From Leifsonia sp. ZF2019 (GTDB lineage: Bacteria > Actinomycetota > Actinomycetes > Actinomycetales > Microbacteriaceae): a DNA stretch of 64,000 nt. Below the pieces are notes generated by a model that did not search any database, was not told the DNA's origin, and worked only from the letters and a program-made list of their open reading frames with translations. A program made the position numbers and the translations under genes. Numbering within the stretch: the stretch's first letter is position 1; every line of letters begins with the position of its first letter. Shown piece after piece: positions 32,129 through 40,565 of the stretch. The stretch is taken from the NCBI RefSeq assembly GCF_019924635.1, contig NZ_CP065037.1, positions 1,178,001-1,242,000 of the forward strand, read 5' to 3'.

Positions 32129-34606
32129 ATGCCCACCACGCGACCCGGGGTCGTCTCCGTCGTCCTCGTCAACTTCCGCGGCACGGACGACACGCTGACC
32201 GCCATCGAGCACCTCGGCAGGCTGGACTGGCCCGCCGACCGCCTCGAGATCGTCGTGGTCGAGAACGCCTCCGGCGACGACAGCGCGGAGCGGATCCGGC
32301 GCGCCGCCCCCCACGTGGTCCTGATCGAGTCGAAGGAGAACCTCGGCTTCGCGGGCGGCTGCAACCTGGGCGTCCGTTCGGCCGCGGGAGAGTACGTCGC
32401 GTTCCTCAACAACGACGCCAAGCCGGACACCGCATGGGTCGCGGCGGCCGTGTCCCGGTTCGAGTCCAGCCCGCGCGTCGGCGCGGTGGCGAGCCGGGTG
32501 CTCGACTGGGACGGCACCAAGGTCGACTACATCGGGTCGGCCATGACCTGGTTCGGTCAGGGCTACAAGCCGCTCACGGCGCAGCCCGTCCCCTCGACGC
32601 CGGACGTCGCGAAGGATGTCCTGTTCGGCACGGGATCGGCGATGTTCGTGCGTCGATCGGTCTACGAGCAGCTGGGCGGCTTCGACGAGCGCTACTTCAT
32701 GTTCTTCGAGGATGTCGACCTGGGGTGGCGGCTCAACCTGCTCGGTCACCGCTTCGTCTACGAGCCGGCCTCCCTCGCCTATCACAAGCACCACGCGTCC
32801 ATGTCGTCGTTCGGCTCGTTCAAGGAGAGCTACCTCCTCGAGCGGAACGCCCTCTACACGCAGTACAAGAACCTCGGCGACGAGGCCCTCGCCGTCGCTC
32901 TCCCGGCCACCCTCGCCCTGACCGTGCGTCGCGGCGTCGCCAAGGGCGGTCTCGACTCGACCGAGTACGACCTGCGGAAGGGCGGCTCGAACGACCCGAC
33001 GGCGGAGATCTCCAAGGAGACGGTCGCGACGGTCTACGCCATCGACCAGTTCGTCGAGAACCTCCCGGGTCTGACGGCGGACCGCGAGCGCATCCAGTCC
33101 ACCCGCGTCGTCGCCGACGGTCGCATCTGGTCCCTGTTCGGCGAGACCGACGCCCCGTCGTACACCGACGAGCACTACCTCGAGGGCTACGACAAGCTCG
33201 CCACCGCGTTCCCGGTCACGGAACGACCGTCGGTGACGCGCGTCCTCATCATCACGGGAGACCCGATCGGCGCGAAGATGGCCGGACCGGCGATCCGCGC
33301 CTGGAGCATGGCGGAGGCGCTCTCGCAGGACAACGAGGTGACCCTCGTCTCGCTCGCCGGAGTGGAGCCCGTCTCCGCGCCGTTCGGCATCACGCACGTG
33401 CGGCCGGGGGACGATCGCGAGATGCGGAAGCACGAGCGCGAGGCCGACGTGATCGTCTTCCAGGGCCTGGCCATGGCGCTGTTCGACAGCCTGCGCACGA
33501 CCGACAGGATCATCGTCGCCGACGTCTACGACCCGATGCACCTCGAGCAGCTCGAGCAGGGCAAGGAGCTCGGCCGTGAGCAGTGGGACAAGCAGGTCCT
33601 CGACGCGACCGACGTGCTCAACGAGCAGCTGGAGCGCGGCGACTTCTTCTTGTGCGCGTCCGAGCGCCAGCGTCACTTCTACCTCGGGCAGCTCGCCGCG
33701 CTGGGGCGCATCAACCCGGCCAACTACGCCGACGACCCCGACCTCGACCACCTGATCGACGTCGTCCCGTTCGGTCTGTCCGAGAACCCGCCGGTGCACG
33801 AGCGCGCCGTGCTGAAGGGCGTCCTTCCCGGGATCGGGGAGGCCGACAAGCTGCTCCTGTGGAGCGGCGGCCTCTACAACTGGTTCGACCCGAAGTCGCT
33901 CATCTCGGCTGTCGCCCGTCTGTCCGAGCGGCACGACGACGTCCGTCTCTTCTTCCAGGGCACCAAGCACCCGCATCCCGGCGTTCCCGAGATGGGGATC
34001 GTCGCGGAGTCGCGGCAACTGGCGCGGGACCTCGGCGTGCTCGACTCCGCCGTGTTCTTCAACAGCTCGTGGGTCGACTACGCGGACCGCCAGAACTACC
34101 TCACCGAGGCGGACGCCGGGGTGAGCACGCACTTCTCGCACGTGGAGACGACCTTCTCGTTCCGCACGCGCATCCTCGACTATCTGTGGGCGGGTCTGCC
34201 CATGGTGGTGACGGAGGGCGACCACTTCGCCCAGCTGGTGGAGGAAGAGAAGCTCGGCGTCGTCGTCCCGTCCGGGGACGTGGAGGCGCTCGCCGACGCG
34301 CTCGAGACGGTGCTCTACGACGAGAAGTTCATCCGTGCCGCGCGCCGCAACATCGCCCGGGTCCGCCAGCGCTACTTCTGGGGGGCGGTCCTGCGGCCGC
34401 TCATCGACTTCGTCGCGGCTCCGGCTCACGCGGCAGATCTCGTCGCCCGCGGCGTCGTCGGGACGGGAAAGCCGGTGCGTCGCCCCACGACCCGCCGCAA
34501 GAAGCACGGTCTGCGTCACGACGTCGGCCTGTTCTTCCACTACATGAGCAACGGCGGCCCCGCGGTCGTCGCGAAGAAGGTCCGAAGCCGCTTGAAGCGG
34601 CGCTGA
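32129..34606 (+). CDS. Fused GT2 and GT-B glycosyltransferase
   Basis: The 825-residue product has an N-terminal GT2 domain (about 7-290): VSVVLVNFRGTDDTLTA, AFLNNDAKPDTAW, GGFDERYFMFFEDVDLGWRL. A linker of about 75 residues leads to a GT-B domain (about 370-770). That domain starts RVLIITGDPIGAKMAGPAI and has YDPMHLEQLEQG and ASERQRHFYLGQLAALG. The second half is homologous to the stand-alone GT at 24769-26166. A basic C-terminus (KKVRSRLKRR) may bind the membrane. It may add two successive sugars. ATG 32129 is preceded by AAGGAAAGG; the earlier GTG at 32102 is less likely. Confidence 0.88.
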   Translation: MPTTRPGVVSVVLVNFRGTDDTLTAIEHLGRLDWPADRLEIVVVENASGDDSAERIRRAAPHVVLIESKENLGFAGGCNLGVRSAAGEYVAFLNNDAKPDTAWVAAAVSRFESSPRVGAVASRVLDWDGTKVDYIGSAMTWFGQGYKPLTAQPVPSTPDVAKDVLFGTGSAMFVRRSVYEQLGGFDERYFMFFEDVDLGWRLNLLGHRFVYEPASLAYHKHHASMSSFGSFKESYLLERNALYTQYKNLGDEALAVALPATLALTVRRGVAKGGLDSTEYDLRKGGSNDPTAEISKETVATVYAIDQFVENLPGLTADRERIQSTRVVADGRIWSLFGETDAPSYTDEHYLEGYDKLATAFPVTERPSVTRVLIITGDPIGAKMAGPAIRAWSMAEALSQDNEVTLVSLAGVEPVSAPFGITHVRPGDDREMRKHEREADVIVFQGLAMALFDSLRTTDRIIVADVYDPMHLEQLEQGKELGREQWDKQVLDATDVLNEQLERGDFFLCASERQRHFYLGQLAALGRINPANYADDPDLDHLIDVVPFGLSENPPVHERAVLKGVLPGIGEADKLLLWSGGLYNWFDPKSLISAVARLSERHDDVRLFFQGTKHPHPGVPEMGIVAESRQLARDLGVLDSAVFFNSSWVDYADRQNYLTEADAGVSTHFSHVETTFSFRTRILDYLWAGLPMVVTEGDHFAQLVEEEKLGVVVPSGDVEALADALETVLYDEKFIRAARRNIARVRQRYFWGAVLRPLIDFVAAPAHAADLVARGVVGTGKPVRRPTTRRKKHGLRHDVGLFFHYMSNGGPAVVAKKVRSRLKRR

Positions 34607-34664
34607 CCCTTCTCCGATCCGCTCCGCGCACGCGCTTTCCGCGCCGAACAGGGCGGTCGTCGGC

Positions 34665-34689
34665 GTGTTCGCAATCTGAAGTGTTCGCA
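34665..34689 (+). repeat. Two direct copies of GTGTTCGCA upstream of the GH25 gene
   Basis: GTGTTCGCA occurs at 34665-34673 and 34681-34689, 16 bp apart start to start. The second copy covers the candidate -35 box. The arrangement suits a dimeric regulator binding at the promoter. Confidence 0.45.
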
Positions 34690-34712
34690 TACGGTGTGCC
34701 GCAGCATAGACT
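34684..34712 (+). promoter_or_regulatory. Promoter of the GH25-CWB2 gene
   Basis: TTCGCA (34684-34689) and TAGACT (34707-34712) are spaced by 17 bp. Transcription would begin about 70 nt before the start codon, giving a real 5' leader, unlike the leaderless CWB2 genes upstream. Confidence 0.5.
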
Positions 34713-34789
34713 GCACAGACCTGCATGCGTTTCCGGACGGACCCGACCGACGGAGACCTCCACTCTCCCGATCCCCACACACAGAGCGG

Positions 34790-37018
34790 ATGTCGACGAT
34801 GAAATTCGGCCCGATCCTGACCACCGCGGTGGTGCTGGCGCTTCTCGGCGCCGCACCCGCACAAGCCGAGACCGCGACGACGCCCACACCGGCGCCGTCC
34901 GCATCCGCGAGCGCCACGGCGACTCCGGAGCCGACCTCGTCGGCGACCCCGACACCGACACCGACGCCGTCCGCCACGGCCGACGCCTCAGAGGGTGCGG
35001 GCGAGAACCCGAGCCTCGCCGAGCAGAACGCCGCGGGCAACCACGTCATGGGCTCCACGATCGCCGCGGAGGAGGGAACGGCGAAGTCGAGGTCCGGACT
35101 CAGCGCCTCCGCCGCCCTCGGCGTCGGAGGCGTCCTGGGACAGGACGTCAGCGGCTGGCAGCCGAACGTCGACTGGGGCGCCCAGTGGGCGGCGGGCTCG
35201 CGCTTCGCCTACATCAAGGCGTCCGAGGGAACCTACTACACGAGCAGCCATTTCCCCTCGCAGTACGCGGGCGCCCTCAGCGTCGGGATGATCCGCGGCG
35301 CCTACCATTTCGCCACTCCGAACACGACGGACGGCGCCACCCAGGCCCGGTTCTTCTACCAGCACGGCGGCGGATGGAGCCCGGACGGCCGCACTCTCCC
35401 CCCGCTGCTCGACATCGAGTACGCGACGGACGGCTCCGGCACCTGCTGGGGACTCTCGACCGGCCAGATGACACAGTGGATCTCCGACTTCGTGAACACC
35501 ATGCGGGCGCTCACCGGTGTGAACCCCGCCATCTACTCCACGGCCAACTGGTGGAACACCTGCACCGGCTCCAACACCACATTCGGGGCGTACCCCCTGT
35601 TCGTCGCGCGCTACGGGACCAGCACGCCCGGAGCGCTGGCGGCCGGCTGGCTGGACTGGACCATCTGGCAGTACGCCAGCTCCGGGACGTTCGCCGGTGA
35701 CCAGGACATCTTCAACGGCACACAGGCTCAGCTGCAGCAGTTCGCCTTCGGTGCGAACGTCCACCCGCCGATCGGCACGTACGACGCCGCGACGGTGACG
35801 GCGAATCAGCCCTTCACGCTCTCGGGATGGGCCTTCGATCAGACGAGCATCGCCGCGCCGGTGCAGGTCCAGATCACCTGGAACACCCCGGCCGGCATCA
35901 CGTCGACGACGATCACCGCCAATGCGAGCAGACCGGACGTCGGAGCGGCGTATCCCGGCGTGGGGAACAACCACGGCTTCGTCGCCCAACAGGCGTGGAG
36001 CGGGTACGGCCAGTACGGGGCGTGCGTCACCGCGATCGCCCTCCCCGGCGACAGAGCCGGCAACGCGCCGCTGGGCTGTAAGACGGCCTTCGTGTCGCCG
36101 GTGACGAACGGCCCACCGCCGGTCACGCGTGTCGCCGGCGACGACCGGTTCACGACGGCCATCGCCGTCTCGAAGCAGTCGTTCCCGACGCCGGGCGTGC
36201 CGGTCGCGTACGTCGCCTCCGGGCTCGACTTCCCGGACGCTCTCGCGGCGGCTCCCGCGGCCGGCGCACAGCACGGACCCGTGCTCCTGACGACCCCCGG
36301 ACAGGTGCCCGCGGGCGTGCTCGCAGAACTGACGCGGCTGAAGCCGACCACGATCGTCGTCGTCGGCGGCGCCGAGGCCATCTCCGACGCGGCGTACAAC
36401 CAGCTCGCGGGCCTCGGGTCGAAGATCGTCCGGATCGGAGGATCCGACCGCTTCGAGACGTCGCGCCTGGTGGCCTCGTACGCGTTCCCGTCGGCCACCT
36501 CCGTCTATGCCGCGTCGGGTATGAGCTATCCGGATGCGCTCTCGGCGGCCCCGGTCGCCGCCAAGCAGGGGCGCCCGTTGATCCTGGTCTACGGGACCAG
36601 CCTCGACCAGGGCACCCGCGCGTACCTGACCGGCAAAGCGGTGAAGACCGTCACGGCGGTCGGCGGCACGACCGTCATCCCGGCGACGTGGGCGTCGGAC
36701 GTGCAGACCGCGGGCATGACGGTCAGCCGGATCGGGGGCACGACGCGCTTCGAGACGAGTTCGCTCCTCGTCTCGTCGGCGTACGGCTCCAACAGCTCGC
36801 CGTCGCTCTACTTCGCGTCGGCTGTGGCATGGCAGGACGCCCTCGTGGCCGCTGCGGCGGCAGGGTCGAGCTCGCAGCCGGTGCTGCTGGTCAAGCCGGA
36901 GTGCGTGCCGCGCACCATCGGCGACCAGCTCATCCGGCTGGGTACGACCTCGCTCAAGATCGCGGGCGGCCCGGCTGCCGTCACGACCGCAGTGGACCAG
37001 ATGGCCGTCTGCTATTGA
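34790..37018 (+). CDS. Secreted GH25 lysozyme with beta domain and three CWB2 repeats
   Basis: The 742-residue protein has a signal peptide (cleavage after about AQA, residue 26) and a Thr/Pro/Ser-rich linker (27-70). A GH25 muramidase domain follows (about 116-320), with GQDVSGWQPNVDW (Asp119) and the catalytic pair in LDIE (Asp208, Glu210). A beta domain (324-436) is almost identical in places to that of the 18795 protein. Three CWB2 repeats (446-742) begin RVAGDDRFTTA, RIGGSDRFETS and RIGGTTRFETS. It should cleave peptidoglycan while bound to a wall polymer. An ATG at 34799 is an alternative start. It converges with the DUF2304 gene. Confidence 0.92.
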   Translation: MSTMKFGPILTTAVVLALLGAAPAQAETATTPTPAPSASASATATPEPTSSATPTPTPTPSATADASEGAGENPSLAEQNAAGNHVMGSTIAAEEGTAKSRSGLSASAALGVGGVLGQDVSGWQPNVDWGAQWAAGSRFAYIKASEGTYYTSSHFPSQYAGALSVGMIRGAYHFATPNTTDGATQARFFYQHGGGWSPDGRTLPPLLDIEYATDGSGTCWGLSTGQMTQWISDFVNTMRALTGVNPAIYSTANWWNTCTGSNTTFGAYPLFVARYGTSTPGALAAGWLDWTIWQYASSGTFAGDQDIFNGTQAQLQQFAFGANVHPPIGTYDAATVTANQPFTLSGWAFDQTSIAAPVQVQITWNTPAGITSTTITANASRPDVGAAYPGVGNNHGFVAQQAWSGYGQYGACVTAIALPGDRAGNAPLGCKTAFVSPVTNGPPPVTRVAGDDRFTTAIAVSKQSFPTPGVPVAYVASGLDFPDALAAAPAAGAQHGPVLLTTPGQVPAGVLAELTRLKPTTIVVVGGAEAISDAAYNQLAGLGSKIVRIGGSDRFETSRLVASYAFPSATSVYAASGMSYPDALSAAPVAAKQGRPLILVYGTSLDQGTRAYLTGKAVKTVTAVGGTTVIPATWASDVQTAGMTVSRIGGTTRFETSSLLVSSAYGSNSSPSLYFASAVAWQDALVAAAAAGSSSQPVLLVKPECVPRTIGDQLIRLGTTSLKIAGGPAAVTTAVDQMAVCY

Positions 37019-37019
37019 G

Positions 37020-37036
37020 CCCCGCCCGCGGCGGGG
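37020..37036. terminator. Hairpin between convergent genes
   Basis: CCCCGCC (37020-37026) and GGCGGGG (37030-37036) form a perfect 7-bp stem with a CGC loop, filling most of the 24-bp gap. There is no T tract. It could stop transcripts from both sides. Confidence 0.5.
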
Positions 37037-37042
37037 ACGACC

Positions 37043-37420
37043 TCAGTCCTCGTCGCGGGTCAGCCGGGTGACCTGCTCCTCGAGGCGCGCGATGCGTATC
37101 TCCTGGAGGGCGCTGCGCTCGGCGAGGGTGCGCGACTTGCTCTCCAGCGTGGTGAGCTCGGAGCTGTGCTGGATGCAGACCAGGAACAGCACCGCGATGC
37201 TGACGAAGAAGACCAGGTTGACCGGCGCTCCGACGCCGATCAGATGCGCAGCCCAGTCGAGGATCGCGGGGAAGACGCCGATCACGAGTGCGAGCACGCC
37301 CGCGATGATCCACCAGATCGCGTGACGCTCGCGCATCCGGCCGCGCCGGAGCATCTCGATCACGACGTACAGGGTGAACAGGGCGGCCAGGATGCCGAAG
37401 ATGTAGCTGGTGATGGACAT
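37043..37420 (-). CDS. DUF2304 membrane protein
   Basis: The 125-residue protein has three hydrophobic segments (about 5-22, 36-58 and 66-84) and a C-terminal heptad-like helix (LESKSRTLAERSALQEIRIA to LEEQVTRL) that probably forms a coiled coil. The start pattern ILAALFTLYVVIEMLRRGRMRE and the WWIIAGVLAL segment match DUF2304, a family often encoded next to dolichol-phosphate-type GT2 enzymes. Here TGATG joins it to the GT2 gene upstream. A role as membrane partner of that enzyme is inferred from pairing only. Confidence 0.82.
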   Translation of the reverse strand: MSITSYIFGILAALFTLYVVIEMLRRGRMRERHAIWWIIAGVLALVIGVFPAILDWAAHLIGVGAPVNLVFFVSIAVLFLVCIQHSSELTTLESKSRTLAERSALQEIRIARLEEQVTRLTRDED

Positions 37421-38154
37421 CAGGCGGTCGCCGTCTCCTTCAGAGCCGTCCGGGGCCGCATCAGGGCCACGAGCAGGGCGACGAACGCCCTGCCGAGGTA
37501 GACGGCCGCTTTGATCGGGTTGTGCGAGGGCTGGCCCGTCGTGCGCGGTCGCATCGCGACAGGCACCTGAGTGACCGTCAGCCCGGCGCGGGCGGCGATC
37601 ACCAACGCCTCGACGGTGTCGCCGAGGTACTCGGCGGGGAACGAGTGCGCGAAGAGCGCGACGGCTCGGGGGCCGTTGGCCTTGAACCCGCTCGTCGTGT
37701 CGCGGAGAGAGGACTGGACGACGCGGCTGAGGACACTGGACAGCACATTCATCGCCCAGCGTCGGGGGCCCTTGACCTCGTAGTCGCCTTGGCCGGAGAA
37801 CCGCGCGCCGATGACGAGGTCGGCACCGTCGAGCGCCGCGAGGAGGCTCGGGACGCTGGCCGGGTCGTGCTGGCCGTCCGCGTCGATCTGGACGACGACC
37901 GGGAAGCCATTCTCCGTCGCGTACTGGAACCCGAGTCGCATGGCGCCGCCGACTCCCATGTTGAAGGGCATGGAGGCGACGAGGGCACCTGCACGATGAG
38001 CCTCCTCCGCTGTGCGGTCGAGCGAACCGTCGTCGACCACCAGGCAGGTCACGCCGGGTAGCTTGGCCTGGACTTCCGCAACGACGGCCGCGACGGACTC
38101 CTCCTCGTTGAACGCAGGCATCACGACGAGCGTGTCGGAGAGAGCGAAGGGCAT
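37420..38154 (-). CDS. GT2, polyprenyl-phosphate sugar transferase type
   Basis: The 244-residue GT2 enzyme resembles dolichyl-phosphate mannose/glucose synthases. TLVVMPAFNEEESV starts the fold, VVDDGSLDRT and QIDADGQHDP carry the metal-binding acidic residues, and TTSGFKANGPRAV is the conserved late loop. It would put a sugar on a polyprenyl phosphate for GT-C enzymes or GtrA-type systems; several candidate large membrane proteins are encoded nearby. ATG 38154 is preceded by in-frame GTG at 38163, which could add three residues. The stop overlaps the DUF2304 start by one base. Confidence 0.87.
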   Translation of the reverse strand: MPFALSDTLVVMPAFNEEESVAAVVAEVQAKLPGVTCLVVDDGSLDRTAEEAHRAGALVASMPFNMGVGGAMRLGFQYATENGFPVVVQIDADGQHDPASVPSLLAALDGADLVIGARFSGQGDYEVKGPRRWAMNVLSSVLSRVVQSSLRDTTSGFKANGPRAVALFAHSFPAEYLGDTVEALVIAARAGLTVTQVPVAMRPRTTGQPSHNPIKAAVYLGRAFVALLVALMRPRTALKETATA

Positions 38155-38245
38155 GGCAATCACGGTACTAGATAGGGGCGCGGACAGGCCGAGGGCCGGC
38201 ACCATTGTCGCACGCCCGCCTGCGCGGACGGCGTGAGGCGATTGA

Positions 38246-38251
38246 TAGGAT
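38246..38251 (+). promoter_or_regulatory. -10 box of the membrane protein gene at 38283
   Basis: TAGGAT lies 31 nt before ATG 38283, with AGGAAGG as ribosome binding site in between. Confidence 0.45.
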
Positions 38252-38282
38252 CGGGGTTCTGCAATCGATCAGGAAGGCGAGC

Positions 38283-39626
38283 ATGCCGAACCTCCGAGGG
38301 GGAGCCTGGATCGCGCGCGTGCTCAGAGGGGTCCTCGTCCCCGTGCTCCTGCTCGTCGCCGCGAGCATCGGTCTGGTCGCACATTCTGCCTCCCAGCACC
38401 GCGCCATCTCGCCCTATGACGAGTACGTCTACATCGACTACCTCGCCAAGATCCCCACGCAGGGGATCGTGCGAGGAGGCGAGGAGACGGGGGAGGTGGC
38501 CCGCCAGGCGCTGGCGTGCCGCGGCGTGCTGAACTACGTCGTGACGACGGACCGCTGTGACGGGCACGACTTCGGGTCGGACGCGAAATACCCGTACGCG
38601 GGAGGGACCGGGGCGGACATCTACTCGCCCGTCTACTTCGCGGTCACGTGGACTCTCGCGCAGCCCCTCATCGGGCTGGGGGTCGATTTCGTCGACGCGG
38701 GCCGGCTCGTCGGCGCCTTCTGGCTGGCCCTGGGGGCGGTCGGTGTGTGGGCGCTGTTGCGCGCCCTCCGTGTGGACGGGCTCTCCGCGCTGGGGCTGGG
38801 TCTGCTCGTCGTGGCGACGCCCGTCGCCTATTGGTCGAACACGTACATCAGCACCGACGCTCCGTCCGTCGCGGCCGGCGCGTGGCTCGGCGTCGCCGGG
38901 GTCGCGGTCTGGGAGCGGAGGAGGGCGGCGTACGTGCTTCTCCCCGTGGCGGCCGCGATCGCCACGCTGCTCAAAGTCCAGAACATCGCGGCGGTCGGCG
39001 CCGTCTCGCTGGCGCTCATGCTCGGTGCCCTGACGCGGCCGGCGGGGGAGGGCGAGGCCCGACCGACGCTCGGCCGGGTACTGCGCGATCGACGCCTTCT
39101 CGTGGCGGTCCTGACCGTCGCCGTCGCCGTCGTGGCGCAAGCAGCGTGGCTCGTCATCAGGGCGCGGGCGCAGCTTCCCGGCGAACGCCCGTCCGTCGAC
39201 ACAGCGCAGCCGCTCTCCGTCCACGCGATCGTGGCCGAGTCGCTTCGATTCATCACGAACATCGGCGTCCCGGGGTTCCAGACGTCGATCGTCACGGCGG
39301 CCGTCGTCGGGGTTCTGGGTCTGCTCTCGGTCGCGGCCGTGATCGGGCTGATCGTCGATCAGCGATTCCGATCGGGCCGGGGGCTCGTCGCCGCCGTGTC
39401 GGTCCTGGTCGTCTCGCTTCTGCTCGGACCGCTGCTGGCGGTGTTCACCCGAGTGTCGATGGGCTACTACACGCCGTTGAGCGAACGCTACGGCATCGTG
39501 CTGCTGCCGCTGTTCCTCGCCCTTATCGGCCTCTTCCTGGCTCACCTGCGCCGGGTGGTCCCGTGGGTGGTCGTCGGGGCGGGAGCGCTCGCCGCGGCGG
39601 GCGCGATCATGGCCGGCACGATCTGA
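38283..39626 (+). CDS. Polytopic membrane protein, possible GT-C type glycosyltransferase
   Basis: The 447-residue protein has about ten hydrophobic segments. After the first there is HRAISPYDEYVYIDYL in a long outside loop with three Cys (ALACRG, TDRCDG and nearby), then YSPVYFAVTWTLAQPL. This layout resembles DUF2142 proteins in the window (acidic motif after helix 1, then a loop ending near YY/YF), but the sequence is divergent and I do not assign a family. AGGAAGG precedes ATG 38283. It is divergent from the GT2-DUF2304 pair, whose lipid-linked sugar it might use (inference). Confidence 0.7.
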   Translation: MPNLRGGAWIARVLRGVLVPVLLLVAASIGLVAHSASQHRAISPYDEYVYIDYLAKIPTQGIVRGGEETGEVARQALACRGVLNYVVTTDRCDGHDFGSDAKYPYAGGTGADIYSPVYFAVTWTLAQPLIGLGVDFVDAGRLVGAFWLALGAVGVWALLRALRVDGLSALGLGLLVVATPVAYWSNTYISTDAPSVAAGAWLGVAGVAVWERRRAAYVLLPVAAAIATLLKVQNIAAVGAVSLALMLGALTRPAGEGEARPTLGRVLRDRRLLVAVLTVAVAVVAQAAWLVIRARAQLPGERPSVDTAQPLSVHAIVAESLRFITNIGVPGFQTSIVTAAVVGVLGLLSVAAVIGLIVDQRFRSGRGLVAAVSVLVVSLLLGPLLAVFTRVSMGYYTPLSERYGIVLLPLFLALIGLFLAHLRRVVPWVVVGAGALAAAGAIMAGTI

Positions 39627-39630
39627 CCCG

Positions 39631-39647
39631 CGCGTCGCGGCGACGCG
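39631..39647. terminator. Hairpin between convergent genes
   Basis: CGCGTCG (39631-39637) and CGACGCG (39641-39647) form a perfect 7-bp stem with a CGG loop in the 24-bp gap between two convergent stops. No T tract is present. Confidence 0.45.
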
Positions 39648-39650
39648 GCC

Positions 39651-40541
39651 TCACCTCCACCCGGTGAACACGTGGCGCAGCAGCGCGCGCAGGCCCGTGC
39701 CGTCGCGCTTCGCGAGCGCGCCCGGGATCTTCGTCGCGGCGTTGAGGCGGGACGACCAGTGGGCCGCCGCGGCCCGGGAGGCCGTGCGCCAGCCGCGCGC
39801 CGCCAGCCGCCTGCTGACGGCGAGGAAGAACGCGCGCTCCTCGTCGAAGCGGGTGCCGTCCTGCGCCGTCCAGGAGGACACGCTGCCCGCGTGGCGGCGG
39901 TAGCGGAAGACGCGGTCGGGGAGGGCCACGATCGAGCCGTCGTCGAGGGTGATGTCGAGCTGGAGCTTCAGATCCAGCACGACGTCGAACGCCGGGTCGA
40001 AACCGTGCGCGCGCACGCTTTCGGTGTTCCAGCAGATCGACGGGAAGTAGGCCCAGTTGCCGCGGAGCAGGCTGACGGCCATCCGCTCGCCGGTGAGCAC
40101 GAACTCGGTGGTCGCGTCCGGCCGGTACCAGGTCTTCACCCGGTCGGCCAGCGGGAGCGACGGGGTGCCGTCGTCCGAGATGACGACGACCCCGGGCTGG
40201 AAGTACGAGGCTCCGGGATGCCGCTCGATGGCGGAGGTCATGACGGCGAGGTAGTCGGGCTCCAGCAGGTCGTCGCAGCCCATGAGGACGAAGTGGTCGC
40301 TCTGTACGAGCTCGACCGACTTGCTGAAGTTGCCGCTCACGCCGAGGTTCGTCTCGTTGCGCACGTAGACGATGCGGGAATCGCCGAGGGACTGGACCCA
40401 GCGGCCCGGCTCGGTGTCCGGGTAGACGTCGTCGATCACGACCAGCCGCCAGTCCTGGTGGGTCTGGTCCCGCACGCTCTGCACGGCCGCGCGGAACAGC
40501 TGCGGGTCGCCATAGAACGGCATCATGATGTCGATCGTCAC
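39651..40541 (-). CDS. Glycosyltransferase family 2
   Basis: The 296-residue GT-A protein starts TIDIMMPFYGDPQLFRAAV, has VVIDDVYPD and the acceptor/metal motif MGCDDLLEPDY, and later WNTESVRAHGFDP. The C-terminal 60 residues are basic and Ala-rich. Donor and acceptor are unknown. The start is GTG 40541, only 24 bp from the divergent flippase-like gene, so the two 5' regions overlap. It converges with the membrane protein gene ending at 39626. Confidence 0.82.
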   Translation of the reverse strand: MTIDIMMPFYGDPQLFRAAVQSVRDQTHQDWRLVVIDDVYPDTEPGRWVQSLGDSRIVYVRNETNLGVSGNFSKSVELVQSDHFVLMGCDDLLEPDYLAVMTSAIERHPGASYFQPGVVVISDDGTPSLPLADRVKTWYRPDATTEFVLTGERMAVSLLRGNWAYFPSICWNTESVRAHGFDPAFDVVLDLKLQLDITLDDGSIVALPDRVFRYRRHAGSVSSWTAQDGTRFDEERAFFLAVSRRLAARGWRTASRAAAAHWSSRLNAATKIPGALAKRDGTGLRALLRHVFTGWR

Positions 40542-40565
40542 TGCTTCCAGTCTTTCATCGTAGGG

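Noticed and set aside
12912..37018. Repeated FPDAL and RISGSDRFET segments taken as a possible CRISPR or nucleotide repeat array
   Set aside because: They are protein-level CWB2 repeats of about 95 residues with diverged DNA, not short identical DNA repeats with spacers.
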